Assembly: GCF_963678635.1 (NCBI RefSeq)
Contig: NC_087069.1
Span: forward strand, 9,370,633-9,434,632
Origin: Symsagittifera roscoffensis
Lineage: Eukaryota > Xenacoelomorpha > Acoela > Convolutidae
Length of the DNA: 64,000 bases
Direction of reading: 5' to 3'
A model generated the notes under the pieces. The model saw only the letters and a program-made list of their open reading frames with translations. It was not told the DNA's origin and searched no databases. Shown here piece by piece: positions 35,231 through 46,944 of the stretch. Numbering within the stretch: the stretch's first letter is position 1; the number at the start of each line of letters is the position of its first letter. Both the position numbers and the translations under genes were made by a program.

Positions 35231-36719
35231 AGACATCTGAAAGTTTTTGGTACTTTACTTGACTGTTCCATCGAAGTGTACCAGTGTTCTTGAATTGGAG
35301 ATTGATATTTAGTGTGGAATGTGCTGTAGGATTTTTTTTCAACTTATGATTTAATTTGTAGAACTATTGCTTTCTGCGCATTGAAAACATTTTTTATGTT
35401 CTATTTGATGTTGCTTAAAAAAATCTTCCAATCATTTTGAAAGCATTTGATTGAAATGAGTTTCTTTTAAGTTTTTTTTAATTTTAGAAATTTTTTTTAT
35501 CATTATCCGAAGAAGGTCAAACGAAACATTTTTGAGTTTCCTCAACTTATTGTACAAAAAAGAGAAATTTTTCCTAGTGATTTTACTGATAATGAAATAG
35601 AGTTCTTATGATTTTTTTGGCATCGTACAATTTTTACCTGTTGAGTCGAATATAGCATTTAAAACTTTTAAACAAAAGCTGAGTTACACTTGACAAGGAA
35701 GAAAAAATTGGATCAATCAAAAAGCTCTAAAATAGTTTATCGAAGATTCTTATATTTTACTACACAAAATCTAAAACTGTAAAAACCACCCAGAAAGGTT
35801 CAGTTTTCCTCTATTTCTTTAAGACTTTTCAAGATGGGAAAATATTTTGAAATTTAAGTTTTCCTCCGAAGTCTATATCAAAACCAATGGAATTGAATTT
35901 TTTCTCAAAATTCAGCAAATTTAACATAAATTTTAATAAATGACCTTTGTTTTGTTGAAAAACTTGAAGAAAAGCTGCTTATTTAAAGTTTTTTTGTTTT
36001 GTTACGTAGCTTTTTTTTTAAATATCTACACTAAACCAATTTCGGTCTGTTCTTCTGCGAATTGTTTTGAATACGTTTTAAATTAGGTGGGGATTTAACT
36101 CTTTAAAAATAACGTTACAGGGATACAGCATTTTTAATGAGAACATAAATGGTCCGTTTTTGCGATTGAAAACGACAAACAGTTAAAAATTCTAAAAAGA
36201 AACTTTACTTCGGAGTATACACAAATGTTTGCTATCATTCACCCGAAAGGAAGCCAAAACTAGCTTGTACAGGAACGCATACCCAAAAAGCAAATTCTAT
36301 TATTATTTGTTTTAATCGACTCATTTGAATTCAATGAATCTCCAACTCTTGAGAGCAATCATTTTGCTTTAAGCCTAACTACCTTCAACTGCCTGGTCTC
36401 TCAGCTCTGAAATAGTAATGTTTTATTACATTATTTGGTATCTTTCTATAACTGCAATTTTTTTCGAAATTATTTTCTCTCTTACAAATTACAATCTATT
36501 GTATTCGGTCGAATTTTTACCAGAAATGATGAGCATCAAGGTGCTCGATTTAGCCTATAGGGTTTTTTGGCTAAACCAAAAGTCTCTTTTCAAGATTAAC
36601 AAATGGTTGAGATCGTGAGTCGTGAGAAGGGAGTTCAACGAAAATCACCATATGCAAGTCCATCACTGAAAATCAACTTGAAGCATTGCACATGTTAGGA
36701 AACGTACCTGCTCATGTTG
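35231..36719. other. Intergenic, no feature recognised
   Basis: AT-rich; the small frame at 36418-36618 has no supporting features. Confidence 0.4.
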
Positions 36720-36825
36720 GAATGGGCTACCCCGAGATCCCTGATTCAATTTTTGTTGCGCGATCCCTGATTCAATTCTTGTTGCGCTAACCCGAGATCC
36801 TTGATTCAGTTTTTGTTGCGCGACA
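36720..36825. repeat. Short tandem repeat
   Basis: About three copies of a 30-45 bp unit containing GATCCCTGATTCAATTTTTG and TTGCGC. The minus frame 36663-36857 with repeated QQKLNQGSR is a by-product. Confidence 0.8.
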
Positions 36826-37929
36826 AAATGGAAGTTTCTCTGAACCAAACGCTTCAATGAGCGAAATCAATTGAGAATTTGCCGGCTTCTCGACAGCTTT
36901 TTCATTGTAATAAGTGCTAGCGTAAAATTCACTTCCTGTTTTTTAATAAAAAGTTACTAAATCTTTACTTCTTTTTGATAGACTTTACTTCTTCTTGTTG
37001 CGAAACTTATTGAAAAACCAGTACAAATATTCAAAAAAATACTTACAAAATCACAATTTGTTAGAAAATTAAAACAAAATTCTTAATTTGCTAAATTTTA
37101 AAACTTTTGAATCTTAATTTGCAGAATATTACAACTACGGAAGAGTTGTATGCATCTTGCTGAAAACGAAATTTATCACATTTGCACCTTGTTGAAAAAA
37201 AAAGAAACAATTTTTTTTACCTAGTTAACGATGTGAGCAACCTGTTAAAAGTCAGAAAACATTTTCACAACTCTCTCATCTTGTTAGAAAATAAACATTT
37301 CTAACATCTTGTTTAAAACAGAAGATGATTTCAAATCTTGTTTAAAAACTTACAGAAAAGTTTGGATCTTTTTTTTAGAATTTTTTTTTTCATTTTTTTT
37401 TGTTTTTCTCGGTAAGTAATATAGGTTGCATTGATATCTGCTCACCATTTTATGTCTCAGGGCAAGGTATAAGTTTCATAGGGTATCAAAAAAGGTTAAA
37501 ATTTCCAGATATTCAGATGGTTAGTTTCAGGTGTCATGTTTTAAAAAAAATTTGGCGGCCGATTTTGCCAATACAACAATGCTTAAGATTCTAACGTTCT
37601 CCGGATTTCATAGAACAATAGAACTGTAAGCCCATGCGCAGCGCTTAAAAAGGTTAAAGTGAAAAAAAATTGAAAATGTATCTTTTTAAGGTATCATATA
37701 CAACTTTACTGAGTATTTTTAAAAAAAAAAAGAAGTTTAGTGCGTTTTCCATCACATTCGAAACCATGTTTATGGTTTCATGGGTTATTGATCTAAAATC
37801 ATCTATTAATTGACTACAAACTCACACCTAATCCAATTTCTGTCAATGTTTGGCCAATTATCCTTCTCCAGAGTTTTATAGGGCGCCTTCATTCAGTCCT
37901 TCACTGTTAAATTTTTGCATTAAGAGCTG
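36826..37929. other. Intergenic, no feature recognised
   Basis: AT-rich with several CTTGTT-containing near-repeats (for example 37140-37370); nothing firm. Confidence 0.35.
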
Positions 37930-38400
37930 ACTATCGTAACAGCAAAAAGTTTCATTGCAAAGGCACGTCAATCGGTGCTTCTGAATGCCTTTATGAACAA
38001 TCGTGGTTCTCTCTTGTCATGTTTTGGTGTGATTGGAGCAGCTGGGCAAGAAGTTAGTTCCAAATCTGCTCTAAAGTAGTCTCGACAACACTGTTTCGAA
38101 TGCTGGGAGGAAAAATTTCATAAACATTTTCTCCTGCCTAAGCCAAACAGAGAGTTTTTTTTGATCATAGTGAACTCTTCTTATTTGTTGATGTCGCAAA
38201 ACTTATCGAAAAAGTTATAAAACAGTTCCAACATTCTCAGCTTAGCCTAATCAAGTACGGAGAATCCAGCCTTATAATTTTTGAAGAACTGGTATTAGAT
38301 AGCTTTATGGGTTTTTTCGTCACCAAGATACTTTGACATTGTACGTTTTGAAATCTCCATTATTTGATAGCCATAAGTAATTTGTTAATCAGCATCAATA
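37930..38400 (-). pseudogene. Degenerate coding-like cassette, copy C (longest)
   Basis: Reading the minus strand from about 38380, one frame runs over 120 codons interrupted by four stop codons but no shift. It begins YQIMEISKRTMSKYLGDEKT, continues through KNYKAGFSVLD, LRMLELFYNFFDKFCDI and NFSSQHSKQCCRDYF, then RADLELTSCPAAPITPKHDK, where copy B's KHDK segment begins. After REPR a frameshift follows. Preservation of one frame with only nonsense changes suggests a former protein with a Cys-containing C-terminal region. The family is not recognised; an old transposon ORF or a duplicated host gene are both possible. Confidence 0.5.
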
Positions 38401-38640
38401 ACAGAATGTCAAAATAAAGTTTTTTTTTTTCAAAATTGTTTGTATTGTACAAATCGGTAATTTTCTGCACACTGTAGTCTATGATCCGAATAAAACTTGG
38501 AAAGTGTTGTTATATGTGTTTCAATGGTTAAATTGAAGCTCGTTATCAAATTTCAATGCAGATGTTTTAACAAAATGTTCTACTCCTCGTATATCTTCTT
38601 GTTTTCACGAAAAGGAGCTGAGGTAACATCGATGTTTTCA

Positions 38641-39515
38641 AAAATTGAGAAATTTGCTTTTAGTTCATATTCAACCATGAGCTCGTTCTACACGTTGCCT
38701 AACTTTTAAATCCTCCAATGTTTTAAACCTAACTTTTAAACCCTCCAGTATGAAAAAAGAGGTCTGTTCAAGTAAAAATTTAGTTCTAACGTTTTTTTAA
38801 CGTCTTGATTGTTTTAATTTGATCTCAATAACTTAACTCTATCATTTCTTTTTTTGAGTGTTCTTTTTCTGGATTTTTGTTGAAATTGGTCTACTTTTTT
38901 GCTCGGTTCCAAACGTGCCATCAGCAACACTGAGGGTAGGTTTAGATTCATGACAAAGACACATATAGAAATAACAGCCCTTTGCTTCAGAAACAACTTA
39001 CAACATTTGCAAAAAACTATCAACATTGAAGCAATCATTATTTTTCTGACCTTTTGTTGTGTAGTTTCTTTCAATTTTCCTTGGGTTTCAGTTTCTTAAG
39101 AATCATACGAAACCATGTTTTCAAATGTTTGAACTAGATTTTCTGTTTTTCACTATCATTCGAGGAGAAGATGTAAATTTATGCAATGGGCTGTTATTTC
39201 TTTAAGTGTCCTCGTCAGGAATCTAAACCAACCCTCAGTGTTGTTGATAGCAAATTTGAAACCGAGCAAAAAAAGTAGACCAGCTTCAAAAAACAATCCA
39301 GAAATAGAACACTAAAAAAGAAACAATAGGGTTCAGTTGATGAGATCAGTTTAAGCACAATCAAGACGTTAAGAACCACGTTAGAACTAAATTTTTACTT
39401 GAACAAACTTCTTTTTTCCTATTCACTAATGAAAAACATTGGAGAGTTTAAAAGTTAGGCTACGCGTAGAACTATCTCAAGGTTGAATATGATCTAAAAG
39501 CAAATTTCTCAATTT
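38641..39515. repeat. Fold-back hairpin with 0.35-kb arms
   Basis: Left arm 38641-38986, right arm 39183-39515, loop about 196 bp. Arms pair along most of their length at about 85%: for example AAATTTGCTTTTAG with its complement at about 39497-39512, GTTCAAGTAAAAATTTAGTT with its complement near 39386-39405, and AACACTGAGGGT with ACCCTCAGTGTT. It sits between the KHDK (copy C) and acidic (copy B) fragments and accounts for their wider spacing than in copy A. Confidence 0.88.
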
Positions 39516-39679
39516 CAAATAACTCAGATGGCAGCAAGCAAAAAACTTTATATTCCAGAAGTCGAATGTCCCCAAAATTGAAAGAACAAAATTGTTCGCT
39601 TTCTTGATAACTGAATATTAATACATTTTTTTGTTGATAAGACAAAGAATGAGATTTGATAAAGTGTATATCATACCGG

Positions 39680-39889
39680 TCAATGTTCAAACCAATTACT
39701 GGTAGGATTTTGAAGTATCTCTGTAGATATTGCATCAGATTGATCGATTTTTGATTCGTGAGAAAACGCGTAGGTTTCATCCTTTTCCTCGATACAGTCC
39801 TCTTCGTATTCACTGGGTTCAACTTTTTTGACATCGCCTCGTAGGCTAAGGTTGCTGAAACTCGCATTTAGTCGTTTTTTATGATAAGT
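39680..39889 (-). pseudogene. Acidic coding-like fragment, copy B
   Basis: Minus frame of 69 residues, stop-bounded, no Met start. It contains NLSLRGDVKKVEPSEYEEDC, then IEEKDETYAFSHESKIDQSD, ending SNWFEH. Homologous at the DNA level to 33563-33685. A different frame (39867-39472) overlaps it but runs into the hairpin arm and looks less coding. Function unknown; the Glu/Asp-rich composition suggests a disordered segment. Confidence 0.4.
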
Positions 39890-40747
39890 TCAATTTCGAT
39901 AAATTTCAATTGCATCTCCGTTTTATTCTTTCCAGCCAACATTTCGATGATTGCCACGATTTTTTTATTTGGTACTGTGATTCTTGTTATACAACAACAT
40001 GGGTTAGTTGACCTAATTGGATGAAACTGACAACGATACGGGTTTATGCTTCCCGATTCAGGCTATTGTTTCTGTCGGTCAACTCTTCACTCGGTATGCT
40101 TATTGATTGAAATCAAAAGTAGGAAAACTTTCGAATAAAGTATGATCTTTGTTATACTCAATTTTGAACTCTCTAAATTTTTAAAAAATGTCTCTCGTAT
40201 CTTGTTACAAACTTCGTTCATCACGGGAACTTCGTTCATCTTGTTACAAACTTCGTTCATCACGGGAAAACAAAAAAGTTAAAGACCTAAAAAGATTGGG
40301 CTTAATGTCGGGGTTATACGTAAAAGAATGAAAACGGGCAGTTGTCCAAAAATGAGTTTTTAATGGAAAACGCACTTAAAAACAAATGCTTTCACAGTTT
40401 TGTTCCGTTACGGCTTTAGCATTAACTGATTATTTTTGGGTGAAAAAAAATTGGTTTAGCTGATGTTCGATTTTTGGTCGCGTCAAATTTTTGTTGCCAT
40501 CTTGATTTCTGATGCTACAGAAGAAACCTTGAACGTCTAAAAACAGCGGCTTCTAATTTCGTGGAGAATTGATCTGATAGTTTTTTTTCCCCAGTATTTC
40601 CAACATTTTTTGATAATTTATAGAACAAGACGCTTTTTATTTCGCATCGCCAAGGTTTGATATAAAATTTCGGACGGTCCATCGCTCCTCACACTGCCGT
40701 AAAAATTGACCTGTGATGGCTATTCTCTGGCGAAATTTCTTTTATAA
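39890..40747. other. Intergenic with a short tandem repeat
   Basis: At about 40200-40267 the unit TTGTTACAAACTTCGTTCAT plus CACGGGAA is repeated about twice with a partial copy. No gene recognised. Confidence 0.5.
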
Positions 40748-41660
40748 CCCGGGTTGACCGTCATACACCGAAAATTCTTATCATACAATTCCATATATCA
40801 AGTGTGTGAAAAATTCTCGTGATGCAATTTTCATACAACTTCTAAAAATAGTTGAAAGTAGATATAAACTTATTTCTGTGACTGTTTGATTCTAAAAAAC
40901 AAATTGGTGATAAAAAAACCGAGGTTTTCGTTTTTTGAGAAAAAAATGCCTATCATACAGTTCCCATATATGGAAACGGTAAGACTGGCATTTTTTGATG
41001 GCGCACAATATAGTTTCACCAAAATTTTGTTTTCTTTTAAACTGCAAATCGAACTTTGTACACAAAAAAAAACTTTTTCCAAAAAAAAATTTTGCATGCA
41101 AAATTTAATTTTTGTGTGCATAACGTAGTCCTGGATACAAAAATGTTGGTTTTTTTTCCTTTTCGCTGGATAATTTTTTTTCAAAAACGCTGAAAATTCC
41201 TATTTCTTTTGTATGGCATGTTTAAGTATGCCTTGATCAATGTCTGATAATTTTAAAGTTCAAGTTTTAAATAATCATCTTTGAAAACTTTTGCCAAATT
41301 TCAAAAATTTGTTACTTTCGTTATATCATTTGTGAAAATTAGCTTCAAGACAATTCAGGTCGTTTTCTATGCTTTGTACATGCAAGACCGTCCAATCTTT
41401 GGTGCTTTGAGTAAACCAAGGTCTTTGTCACTTGTCTTAAGTTACAAGCACAATCCAAACTTTTTCAGAAATTAAAATTAGAAAAAAAAATCAACTTTTT
41501 GGTTTATGGAAAAACACCTATCATACAATTTTCATACATGGAAAAATGTTTATCATAGAGTTCTCATACAATATTCTGTACGTATGGAATTGTTTGAAAT
41601 TGTATGACAAAAAGTTTCATTTATGGAAATTGTATGATAAGAAGTTTTGGTCAACCCGGG
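40748..41660. mobile_element. CCCGGG-ended TIR element, copy 3
   Basis: Begins CCCGGGTTGACCGTCATAC and ends GGTCAACCCGGG; flanked by AA on both outer sides. Subterminal TTATCATACAATT arrays; the interior from about 41106 to 41460 aligns with copy 2 (CATAACGTAGTC, GTATGGCAT..TATGCCTTGATC). About 913 bp, no transposase. Overlapping frames at 40870-41184 are low-complexity shadows. Confidence 0.85.
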
Positions 41661-41810
41661 AACTGATATAACTTAAACCACTCATTTTACTTGTTGTAGT
41701 CGCAAAAACAAATAGCAAAAACTATAGCTTCGAGTTATAACTGATTCGAAACACGTGAGCTGAATATTTTGGTGCTTTTCTGCTTGCTAGAAGAACAGTG
41801 GTTTGCAAAA

Positions 41811-43040
41811 TTACCATCGCGTATTTAACGCCATTCTGTTTATGATTTTGTTATTTCTCAGATTTGATAAACAGTTTTGTCACATATTATGTCAATATTA
41901 AGCACGCGCGCTGATAAATTTGCTATAGTTATCTTGGTTAGTTGAGTTTATAGCAGAAGCTAAAATAAACTGAGAATCAGATTTGGTGTTTAAACAAAGC
42001 TTGCTAGTCGACATTCATCAATAATTTGAAATTATCTTGATTTTTGAAATTCAATTCCAAAACAACAGAAACACAGTAGTCTTTTCCTGCTAATTTTCGT
42101 CTGTTCTCACCTGCCAATTTTTGGTGTGAAACCAAGGTGAGTCAAAATTTGTTGAAGTATACATTTATTAACAAAAAAAGATTTTCATCAAAAGAAACTA
42201 ATTTAAAAAAAATCACTTTGTTACCATCGCGTATTTAACGCCATTCTGTTTATGATTTTGTTATTTCTCAGATTTGATAAACAGTTTTGTCACATATTAT
42301 CTCAATATTAAGCACGCGCGCTGATAAATTTGCTATAGTTATCTTGGTTAGTTGAGTTTATAGCAGAAGCTAAAATAAACTGAGAATCAGATTTGGTGTT
42401 TAAACAAAGCTTGCTAGTCGACATTCATCAATAATTTGAAATTATCTTGATTTTTGAAATTCAATTCCAAAACAACAGAAACACAGTAGTCTTTTCCTGC
42501 TAATTTTTGTCTGTTCTCACCTGCCAATTTTTGGTGTGAAACCAAGGTGAATCAAAATTTGTTGAAGTATACATTTATTAACAAAAAAAGATTTTCATCA
42601 AAAGAAACTAATTTAAAAAAAATCACTTTGTTACCATCGCGTATTTAACGCCATTCTGTTTATGATTTTGTTATTTCTCAGATTTGATAAACAGTTTTGT
42701 CACATATTATCTCAATATTAAGCACGCGCGCTGATAAATTTGCTATAGTTATCTTGGTTAGTTGAGTTTATAGCAGAAGCTAAAATAAACTGAGAATCAG
42801 ATTTGGTGTTTAAACAAAGCTTGCTAGTCGACATTCATCAATAATTTGAAATTATCTTGATTTTTGAAATTCAATTCCAAAACAACAGAAACACAGTAGT
42901 CTTTTCCTGCTAATTTTCGTCTGTTCTCACCTGCCAATTTTTGGTGTGAAACCAAGGTGAGTCAAAATTTGTTGAAGTATACATTTATTAACAAAAAAAG
43001 ATTTTCATCAAAAGAAACTAATTTAAAAAAAATCACTTTG
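41811..43040 (+). repeat. Near-perfect triplication of a 410-bp unit
   Basis: Copies start at 41811, 42221 and 42631 (TTACCATCGCGTATTTAACG). I see only three differing positions between copies (GTCAATA or CTCAATA; TTCGTC or TTTGTC; GTGAGTC or GTGAATC). Each unit ends with AACCAAGGTGAGTC, donor-like, followed by about 85 bases. The unit is a homologue of R1 at 31385. Near identity means recent tandem expansion or an assembly artefact. Confidence 0.96.
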
Positions 43041-43260
43041 TTATGCCAATAAAAATGTCAATGCATACAGATTATGGAAGATCCATCGGACATTTATTTG
43101 ATATACTAGCAGGAAATACTTTCTAGATGTCACTAAAAATGACTCAGAGCTAAACATACTTCAGGGAATTTTTTTTGCAATGTTCGGTTTACTAAAAACA
43201 AACCAGATGCTCAAAGCTATCAAGAATCAGTTAAGGGCTCGAAAGATTTTTATCGAAGTG
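43041..43260 (+). repeat. Continuation of block R1 after the triplication
   Basis: GTCAATGCATACAGATTATG and the following about 200 bases align with 31810-31990. The frame 43180-43407 starts here; with no partner exon I do not call it a gene. Confidence 0.55.
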
Positions 43261-44504
43261 GAGTTCTACAAGTGGCAATGTTTAAAATTGTTTTTGTTGG
43301 GGTATATTCAGTTTAGGCAAATAAATGACCATGCCGCTATCACTTTATCATCTTCAAATATAGAGCAAAAATTTCTAGACTTTCAAAAGAAATTTTTTAT
43401 ACCCTAGCCATACTTTGTTTAATAATTTTGTTGGCAGTATCACTGTTTGTAAGTGAGTAAGTAAGCAAAGAAAAATAGCTTTAAGTTGGTGTTAGCAAAA
43501 TCAAACCTTCATTGCCCTCAAAGTTTCCTAATCTCTATATGAGTTTTTTCAAAGTTCCGTAGATACTCTAAGCATTTCAGACTCTCATTCTCAATCCAAT
43601 CTGAAGCACTAAGGGTCTTGGTTTGATGAGCTTCAGTGATATCCCTTTTTCGTTAAAATAAAGGATTGAAAAAATTGCACTGTGAAAATAACTTTTTTTG
43701 TCGATAACTTTTCACAATAAGTTCTGCCCAATTTAAAACAATTTGCGCGTTTTTCACCTTAATGTACGGTAGGATAAATTCCAACACTTTGCTTAAAACA
43801 GAACACCAAAACGAAATCTTGTGCAGTTCTTTTCTAGAAAAAGAATTGAGTAAATTGAAATCGTTAGACAATTTTTTTACTTGTTATTTCTAAAGAAACC
43901 AAATTTTATTGTACTCTTTTTAAAAACGCAGTTAACCGCTTCTGTTTAAATTAGCATTTTTAATTTTTAACCATTAATTTTTGCGTTCTGATCAGGATTC
44001 AGCTGATGAGTACAAAAACTTTTGATCATTATTCAATAACTTCCCTGCAGACTCCATACAATAAGAAATCAGTATAATTTTACAACGGCTTTTGCATCTG
44101 TGAAAACTGCTCCAGGCATGATCTCAAACTTTGAGCCTATAGGATCTTGGATCGTGTAACCGAGTAGGGACCAAATTCATAGACTCATACACAGTTTTTC
44201 CAAGATGAAGATTTCAAAGATTTTGACTTCCGTTTCAATTTCAGATCACAAAAAGAAATATTCTATAGTGAAAAAGTGAAAAACTATAATCGCAAAAAGG
44301 AATTCAAATGGAAAAGTAAACCGATTAAATGGAAAGGGTAGTGTTACAATGTTTTTTTCTTCACAAGAAAAATTGGAATATAATGAACCAACTGGTCCAT
44401 GACAGGGTCTTACTTTGCCAAAAACAGTTATTTCCTTCATTCAAACAAAATCGAATCTAAAAATTTCTAACATAGAAAGTTCGTTTTTCATTGAAAACGG
44501 TACT
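43261..44504. other. Intergenic, no feature recognised
   Basis: AT-rich, short frames only; nothing supported. Confidence 0.4.
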
Positions 44505-44575
44505 CAAGAAAAAATTTTTTCCTCAATTCAGAGCAAAAATCAGATATGCTCTGAATTGAGAAAAAAAAATTCTTG
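44505..44575. other. 71-nt hairpin, miRNA-precursor-like
   Basis: Arm 44505-44534 (ending CTCAATTCAGAGC) pairs with 44548-44575 (starting GCTCTGAATTGAG); 13 bp next to the loop and 6 bp at the base are perfect, with an A/T-rich stretch between. The loop is about 13 nt. The size fits a pre-miRNA or a small MITE remnant; strand and function unknown. Confidence 0.6.
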
Positions 44576-45049
44576 CTGCCTTGTTTGTTGATAGCACGAT
44601 ACAATTTATCAAGGTTGAACTTAGTTACCAGATGATTAATTTTGAGAATAAAAACACGAGAGCTATTTTTTTGTAAGAATTATTTAACTATCAGCGATAT
44701 TGTGCTTTGTTTATTTGCAGTAATTTTAGTTTATTTGGAGTTTAAATGTCGTTTTGATATTTTTGGTACAACCAAGTTTTTTGCATGATAATAGCCTCAG
44801 AGTGGAGATATATGATATCTTGATAAACATGAAGGATTAACTAATTTCAAAATATGATAATGTTTCAACGATTGCTTACAATGCAGCTACAAGATTTCTC
44901 AATATTTGACAAGTTTCCCAAAGCTGACATACTTTATGGTTCTGTTTGAGAAACTAAATGACCTGTTCATCCCCATAATCGAAAATAGTCTTAATCTTAG
45001 CCGTTCAAAATCATAATTTTTCTCATGTTTTTCCTAAACAAAATTTTAA

Positions 45050-46140
45050 CCAAGATGTCGGAAAAATTCTGGTAGCAAAATGGAACCTCCACATAAATAT
45101 ACCATTTTAATCAAATCGCAGCCTTTCAATTGAATCCTAAATTGAGTCATTTAATTAAAAAAAGTCCTATAATTGAAAATTTCTTCAAATGATATTTTAA
45201 CACTTTCTACAAAAAAAGAAAAATTGAAGGTCAAAAAGTTTTTTAGAAAGCTTCAACGATGAAGACTTTTCGTGTCGCTAATAGTTGTTTTCAATTTTTC
45301 AGCCAATTTAACTGTATAGAGCTCTCATTCTTATTGTGACTGAAGCAGTGACGGTCTGTTTGTATGTTTTGATTATTTTCAGCAAGATTTCAATAGTAAT
45401 TTATCAATAAAATTTGCGTACACCTGCTTTGAACTAAAAAAAGTATCCAAATACTATCACAGCCTAAAGTACCAAAATACAAAAAATGGGTTTTTTTGCA
45501 ATTTTGATAACAAAAAGAAAAACAGTACTTCGTGAAAATTTTTTTTTTGAAAACACCCTTATTATCTGGATCATATCGTTCAAGAAGTTTGATTAAACTG
45601 TTCATCCATGGAATCGATAAAAATAAAAACATACTGATCAGTTCAAGATGCTATTTCGGAATGTTGTTCCCCCTCTCCCCAATCTCCCTCTGTCAATCTT
45701 CTTCAGGTTATAAAAATTGTTATAGTAATTACATTTCTTGCAAGATTCTCTCAAGAACTTTGTTCTTCTATTCAGTAGCATAAAATGGAAAAAAAAATTG
45801 TTTTACAAGATTTGAATTGTTCTTTAGTGTTATTCAAAAAAAATGTGCGCGTTTCTTGCTTCTGATGAGATCATTTTTTTCCTACATCAAACTTTCCCAT
45901 TTTTTCCTTCATCAAACTTAAACGAAGAAGCCAGAAAATTTTTGGTAGCAATATGGTATCGCCACAGACCTCTCTGTTTTAATGTCACCACGAGTCATCA
46001 AATTTTCATCATCAAGTTAAATTTTTCTCACACCTGCTCCTTCCCCGAACTAATAAAATTATCATACTATCACAATTTTCAGTACAAAAAACATTAATAA
46101 AAAAATCATATTGCAGTTTTGATGACAGAAAAAAACTGGA
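45050..46140 (+). repeat. Diverged direct duplication
   Basis: About 45055-45535 and 45935-46135 share GGTAGCAAAATGGAACCTCC against GGTAGCAATATGGTATCGCC, ACACCTGCT..GAACTAA.AAA, ACTATCACA, and GCA.TTTTGAT.ACA.AAAAA.A. Low identity; the second copy is shorter. The frames at 45390-46097 are not supported as genes. Confidence 0.5.
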
Positions 46141-46593
46141 TATCAGCCCCTACCACCCCCCTGCGCAAACAGTAAGTTTCAGGTGTTTACTTTGCTACTT
46201 TTGAGTCTTAAAAGCTGCCAACTCGGTCATCCAAGTAAATTTGTTGGCTGATAGTGGTTTATAGGCAAAACAAATTTACCCGAAATGTTTAAGAGTTCAA
46301 AGTTATTTAAACTGCGGAAGCCATTTGTCGGTTAAACTATCAAAAACTGTTTTTTTAAACACCACTTAAAACTATTAAAATCACAAGACCAGTAATGCCT
46401 GTTAAACGCCTGAGTCTTCTGTGGCCGCTTGTTGCAATTTTCGTTAAGGATTATATCGGCCGGTAAGACCTGGCTTTCTCGCACTATATTATGCAGTGTA
46501 ATTTGTTTGGTTGTCTGAGATTTTTGTTTCTCAAATTAAGATTGGGACAACATTTAAATATAGTTATATTGAAGACTGAGCTAGTCATTTCTT
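46141..46593. other. Intergenic, no feature recognised
   Basis: Nothing supported. Confidence 0.4.
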
Positions 46594-46601
46594 CTCCAGA
46601 C

Positions 46602-46936
46602 CAGGCGCGGATCTAGGAATTTCTCAGCGGGGGGGGGGGGGGGCGGATTTTCAGAAAATTTTGTCGACCTTTTTTTAGATCAACCAAATTGATTTTCTGA
46701 GCTCTCTTTTCTGAGGTCAAAAAAGGCGTTTTTAGGAACTTGTTCGGTGCCCCTTCAAAGTTAGTATAGATTGGCGCCAAGGTGCTTTAGAAAAATTTTA
46801 AGGTCAGTCAGCCAAAAATGGATATCTCAAAATAGTACAAAGGGGGGACCCTTTGAGTCGGCAGGGTGTCGAATCCCTGAGGGGGGAGAAGATGAGGTCT
46901 CTGCACCACCCCGCCCCTCCCCTAAATCCTCTACTG
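46602..46936. mobile_element. hAT-like MITE (335 bp)
   Basis: The left end CAGGCGCGGATCTAGGAATT and the complement of the right end CAGTAGAGGATTTAGGGG are imperfect inverted repeats of the CAG..GGAT.TAGGA type seen in many animal hAT elements. Flanks are CTCCAGAC (46594-46601) and CCCCAGAC (46937-46944), a 7/8 match to an 8-bp target duplication. A 15-17 base poly-G run follows the left end; the right half is C-rich. No transposase. The frames at 46771-47063 are shadows. Confidence 0.8.
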
Positions 46937-46944
46937 CCCCAGAC

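Noticed and set aside
45390-46097. Open frames of 80-84 residues
   Set aside because: They sit in a diverged non-coding duplication, and the frames are not conserved between the two copies.
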